Shown here: in pieces, positions 61,301 through 64,000 of the stretch
Layout of the letters: each line of letters opens with the position of its first letter
Position numbering within the stretch: position 1 is the first letter of the stretch
Position numbers and translations under genes: made by a program
NCBI RefSeq assembly: GCF_027409185.1
Contig: NC_084475.1
Location: 15,644,130-15,708,129, forward strand
Direction: 5' to 3'
DNA length: 64,000 nt
Source of the DNA: Cynocephalus volans
Lineage: Eukaryota; Chordata; Mammalia; Dermoptera; Cynocephalidae
Notes under the pieces: model-generated
Told to the model about the DNA's origin: nothing
Seen by the model: only the letters and a program-made list of their open reading frames with translations
Databases searched by the model: none

Positions 61301-62519
61301 ACAACACCAAGTCAAGGGTTAAGATCCCCTTACCGGTCATCTTTTAAAAAAAAAAAAAAAAAAAAAAAGAAAGTGCCTGATTTTCTAAGGGCTCCCTAAT
61401 GGAAGATGTTGACAATGATTGCCCAGCTTCTGGTAGCTGCTAAGTCCCAGGTCCACCTCTCCATGCCATATCTCTGCACCTCCTTGAATCATCACAGGAA
61501 CCATATGCAGCAGGCACTATTACTGGTCCCATTTGACAGATGAGGAAACTGAGGCCTAGGTTGTTTGTCCTGCCCAAGGTCCCACAGCCTGTAAGTAGCA
61601 GTGCTGGGACAACTCAGGGTGTTTGACGTCAAATCCCTAATGCACTAAAAACACACCACAAATGGGAAACCTCTGGCCCAGGTGGAGAATAAGTAATAAA
61701 TTGGCTCTAAAGTACATTAGGGGCCAGCCCGTGGCTCACTCGGGAGAGTGCGGTGCTGATAACACCAAGGCCCCGGGTTCGGATCCCATATACGGATGGC
61801 CGGTTCGCTCACTGGCTGAGCGTGGTGCTGACAACACCAAGTCAAGGGTTAAGATCCCCTTACCGGTCATCTTTAAAAAAAAAAAAAAAAAAAAAGTACA
61901 TTAGGAGCTCAGTGAAGAAAGTGTGGGCCTGGATGGCCAAAGGAAGCCTTCGTGAAAGTTTGATGTGGGCCTTGAGGAAGGGGTAGAATTTGGACAGGAA
62001 GGCGGGAGGGTTAGGGGTGGGGGGAGGTAATCCTAACCAGCGGAAGAGTAAAGCCTGAGCTCAGGGCACAAGGGCACCCAGCTTGACAGAGCAGGTGCAC
62101 GCTGGGAATTCCTGCTGCATACCATGTGCGGGGACAGCCTGGGGTTTATGAAACATCTGGAGTTCAGGCTGGCCCCAGGCAAGCCAAGGAGGCTGAGGCC
62201 TTGTGTGGCATGGGGGAGGAAAGCCCAAGGGTTAAGGGATGATGGGGAAGATGACAGGGTGGGGCAGTGCTGGAGGAGCTGCGGCTTCCGGGGCCTGCCC
62301 ACCCAGAGCTGAGCCCCTGTCCCCAACACCTTCCTCTCATGTCCCCAGCTCTGGATGATGCACGCGTTTGGCATACACCCGGAGTTCGAGAATGGGCTGG
62401 AAAAGGATTTCTACGGCTACCAGACGTGGTTCACCATTGTCAACTTTGGCCTGCCTCTGGGGGTCTTCTACCGCATGCACTCTGTCGGGGGACTGGTGGA
62501 GGTCTACTTGGGGGCCTGA
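51650..62519 (+). CDS. OTOP3: OTOP3, otopetrin 3 proton channel
   Basis: Proton channel paralogue of OTOP2 with 12 predicted membrane helices. Coding exons: 51650-51668 (19 nt), 56004-56420, 56509-56645, 57331-57389, 57660-57778, 60025-60839 and 62349-62519, total 1737 nt or 578 residues. Exon 1 encodes MPAQTS. Its last G joins TC of exon 2 to give Val, reading on as PAEAPPMPSPEAQETE, which resembles the mouse N-terminus as I recall it. If exon 1 is wrong, an in-frame ATG at 56024 remains. Hallmarks: AFICSMIFNKVAVTLGDVW (TM region 1), the YPFSTEYCLISCAMLFVMWK block and the C-terminus GGLVEVYLGA. Exons 3, 4 and 7 have the same lengths (137, 59, 171) as their OTOP2 counterparts. Intact. Confidence 0.95.
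52640..52925 (-). repeat. MIR SINE, antisense, with L2-like piece
   Basis: Reversed MIR ends ('ctttctgtgtgccagacact' and 'cttaaccactagactatcct') bracket a 'ttcattcaggaaatctttat' stretch typical of L2/MIR tails. Confidence 0.6.
53920..54820 (-). repeat. L2-type LINE fragment, antisense
   Basis: Long diverged stretch with 'ggcaaagggtggggcatggg', 'gcagggagaccagtccagga' and 'acacccagttctctgctagg', which reads as reversed internal L2. The remembered complement of this family encodes reverse transcriptase, but no intact frame is left. Confidence 0.5.
55051..55220 (+). mobile_element. CYN-type dimer SINE, young subfamily
   Basis: Sense dimer with 'gccccgggttcggatcccat' and 'atacggatggccggttcgct'. 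Perfect 12 bp duplication aaaatgaatatc at 55039-55050 and 55221-55232. Nearly identical to the copies at 61191 and 61722. Confidence 0.92.
56985..57085 (-). mobile_element. Older monomeric tRNA-Ile SINE
   Basis: Reversed unit 'ggcagctggccagtatggga' to 'gagctacctggccagccc' in OTOP3 intron 3, with an A/T-rich head. Confidence 0.7.
58505..58590 (+). mobile_element. Truncated older tRNA-Ile SINE
   Basis: Contains 'accaaggtcaagggttcaga' and 'caccagccaccaaaacc', a B-box half and tail. The A-box end is weak. Confidence 0.5.
58769..59157 (+). mobile_element. Nested pair of CYN-type SINEs
   Basis: An outer dimer (58769-58881 plus 59078-59145, with an A-rich tail to 59157) is split by an inner dimer (58882 to about 59050). 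The inner copy is flanked by agagagcgtggtgctg at 58866-58881 and 59062-59077. The outer copy is flanked by aaaataggtgta and aaaaacaggtgta. A (GA)n run has grown at the inner 3' junction. Confidence 0.85.
59588..59757 (-). mobile_element. CYN-type dimer SINE, GC-rich variant
   Basis: Reversed dimer with a perfect 16 bp duplication ctccggaagtaatttg (59572-59587 and 59758-59773). Parts of both units are altered to CpG-rich sequence ('gtgtcgcccataccgcgctc', 'acccgcggcgggagcgcc') not seen in other copies. Confidence 0.85.
61191..61368 (+). mobile_element. CYN-type dimer SINE, young subfamily
   Basis: Sense dimer with a perfect 17 bp duplication gaaagtgcctgattttc (61174-61190 and 61369-61385) and a long pure poly(A). 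In the last OTOP3 intron. Confidence 0.93.
61470..61630 (-). repeat. MIR SINE, antisense
   Basis: Contains 'gacagatgaggaaactgagg' and 'cccaaggtcccacagcctgt'. Confidence 0.7.
61722..61892 (+). mobile_element. CYN-type dimer SINE, young subfamily
   Basis: Sense dimer with a perfect 13 bp duplication aaagtacattagg (61709-61721 and 61893-61905). Same diagnostic bases as the copy 350 bp upstream. Confidence 0.93.
61905..62130 (-). repeat. Possible antisense L2 fragment
   Basis: 'aaaggaagccttcgtgaaag', 'tgggccttgaggaaggggta' and 'ggaagagtaaagcctgagct' resemble reversed L2 internal sequence. Weak. Confidence 0.35.
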
Positions 62520-63115
62520 GGCTGCCTAGGGAACCCACCCCAGCAGAACCCTGAAGTACCAAGGCAGGGGAGAAGGCAGCCCAGAGTCTCTGAGCAGATG
62601 CTTTATTCCAGGAGATCCAGAGACCAGCCTGGGTTTCCCAAAGCCTCCCCCTCCCCAGAACCTCATTGAGGTGGGGGGCACTGCCTGCAGCCCAAGATCA
62701 AGGGCAGGGGCCTGGACACAGAGATTCTGAGGACCATGCCCATGCCTGAGGACATGCCTGCCCCCTGCCTTGCCACTGGAATCAGTGCAGCCAAGGGTGC
62801 GCCCTAGGAAGCTGGTGGGGAGCCCCTCACAGCTACTGTCTGGAAGGGTTAGACCTGAACAACTGAGTCTGGGAGTTTGGAGAGGATCCCACTCCCATCC
62901 AGCCAGGCCTCAGGGGCCCGCTTCCTGCCATGGAAAGGGCGCATTGTCAAGCTTGGCCCAAGACATTCTGGAAGCTCAGACCTTGGAGCTCAGAGCTCAG
63001 CAGGCAGCCCTGCCTCTCCTTCCCTGCAGCCCCTGTCTCCTAATGAGCTCATTAATTAGCTGCCAGGCAGGGCTCAACAGCCCTCTCTTGCTGCCATAAA
63101 CCCCATTTGTTTGTT
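62520..63115 (+). other. OTOP3: Probable OTOP3 3' UTR
   Basis: Follows the OTOP3 stop. No canonical AATAAA on the plus strand. The best candidate is CATAAA at about 63096, followed by a T/G-rich stretch ('tttgtttgtttgatcgattt'). A reversed signal (tttatt, 62602-62607) could instead serve a long minus-strand transcript. Confidence 0.35.
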
Positions 63116-63920
63116 TGATCGATTTCATTTGGGCTTTGTGGTATTTGTTCCCAGAGACAGAGCTGCCACTCCAGGTGTGGTGGGAAGAGACAGTCCTCGT
63201 GGGCAGGGCTGTGGGGCTGGGACAGTCCTGTTCCTGGGCCAGGAGGGGGTCTAAGTCAGTCCTTCCCTTGTCTGGTCCACAAGAGGAGTGGGAAGACATG
63301 GGCTGGAGCTCGTGTATCCCCTACCCCCACCTCTCGCCAGCACACCCTCTCCTTGGGACAGAGCCCCAGGTGACTTGCTGCAGCTGGCTTACTACGGGGG
63401 CTGTGGCCTCTGGCTGCCCCATTCCCAGGCCTGCCTGATCCTCTGAGCCATCGGGTGGAGCAGGAAGGGAAGAAAAAAGGCGGGCACCAGCAGCCCACCC
63501 ACCTCCCTGAGCCTAATGCAAACAGCAGACTGGGCCCGGGGGAGGCCCAGGGAGGACAGCCCTGGCCAGGCAGGGGAGGCTGCCCTCCTCGGGACACCCC
63601 TCCCATGAAGAAGCACTGGCAAGCACAAGGTGCCACCCCACGCCCCCACAACCCTGTCTCAGTGGCTGCCTGGGGTAGCAGAGCCCCTGGAGGCTGCACA
63701 CGGGCTGAGAGCCAGGCCTTTCTTTCTGGGTGGCCACAAGCCAGGGACCCAAACTGTAGGTGAGAGGGCCCAATCCTGCTTCCCCACCCAAGAAAATGAC
63801 AAATGCCAGTTCCCAGTCATGTGTTGAGGACCCTCTGGGGACTGACTTGGGGGTGCAGAGTCTGCAGCTCCCCTGAAGACAAGAGCCACAGCCTGACCCC
63901 CTCCCCTCCCAGCACAGAGA
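63116..63920. other. Intergenic between OTOP3 and HID1
   Basis: GC-rich sequence with no recognised repeat or coding exon on either strand. Confidence 0.5.
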
Positions 63921-64000
63921 GACAGTGTGCAGAGGGAGGTTTTATTGTGTAAAGAGGCTGATTGTACAGAGCAAAGATTGTACTGACAGTGGGTGAGGGA
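63921..64000 (-). terminator. HID1: Minus-strand poly(A) signal, probably the 3' end of HID1
   Basis: tttatt at 63941-63946 is AATAAA on the minus strand, preceded on that strand by AT-richer UTR-like DNA. HID1 follows OTOP3 in convergent orientation in human. No HID1 coding sequence is inside the window, so the name rests on synteny. Confidence 0.5.

Noticed and set aside
55051-61892. Tandem tRNA-Ile genes on the plus strand
   Set aside because: The units resemble tRNA-Ile but are fused, end in poly(A) and have target duplications, so they are SINEs.
62997-64000. HID1 coding exons in the right edge
   Set aside because: I looked for the HID1 C-terminus (ending ...LFEIQRV in human) on the minus strand and did not find it. 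Only a poly(A) signal is supported.

Overview
The window is a piece of a placental mammal nuclear genome. It has long introns, canonical GT-AG splice sites, CpG islands at gene starts, many ancient MIR, L2 and L1 relics, and many SINEs built from tRNA-Ile-like units. The gene order FDXR - FADS6 - USH1G - OTOP2 - OTOP3 matches human chromosome 17q25.1, where HID1 comes next. There are no Alu elements. The dominant young SINE is a dimer (sometimes monomer or trimer) of tRNA-Ile-like units ending in poly(A). From memory this fits the CYN family of colugos (Dermoptera), so a colugo such as Galeopterus is my best guess. This is inference, not proof.

Layout: 1-2879 is FDXR intron 2. FDXR coding exons 2 and 1 (minus strand) lie at 2880-2977 and 3756-3834, and the rest of the gene is off the left edge. 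A CpG-island promoter follows. 4271-8309 holds old transposons, a retro-inserted tRNA-Cys half and probably the FADS6 3' UTR. FADS6 (minus) has six coding exons from 22022 down to 8310, with a 9.7 kb intron 2 full of repeats. 22023-36797 holds no protein-coding gene that I can support, apart from the USH1G 3' UTR at its right end. USH1G (minus) has coding parts at 41317-41480, 37815-39032 and a four-base end at 36798-36801. OTOP2 (plus, six coding exons, 43003-49823) starts head-to-head with USH1G across about 1.5 kb of GC-rich promoter DNA. OTOP3 (plus, seven coding exons, 51650-62519) is a tandem paralogue of OTOP2 with matching exon lengths. A minus-strand poly(A) signal at 63941-63946 probably marks the 3' end of HID1.

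Function: the genes are neighbours by synteny and do not form one pathway. FDXR passes electrons from NADPH to ferredoxin in mitochondria. FADS6 is a predicted membrane fatty-acid desaturase. USH1G (SANS) is a scaffold of the hair-cell Usher complex. OTOP2 and OTOP3 are otopetrin proton channels. All five reading frames are intact where visible. I reconstructed the exons by hand from splice sites and remembered human and mouse proteins, so no alignment score backs them.
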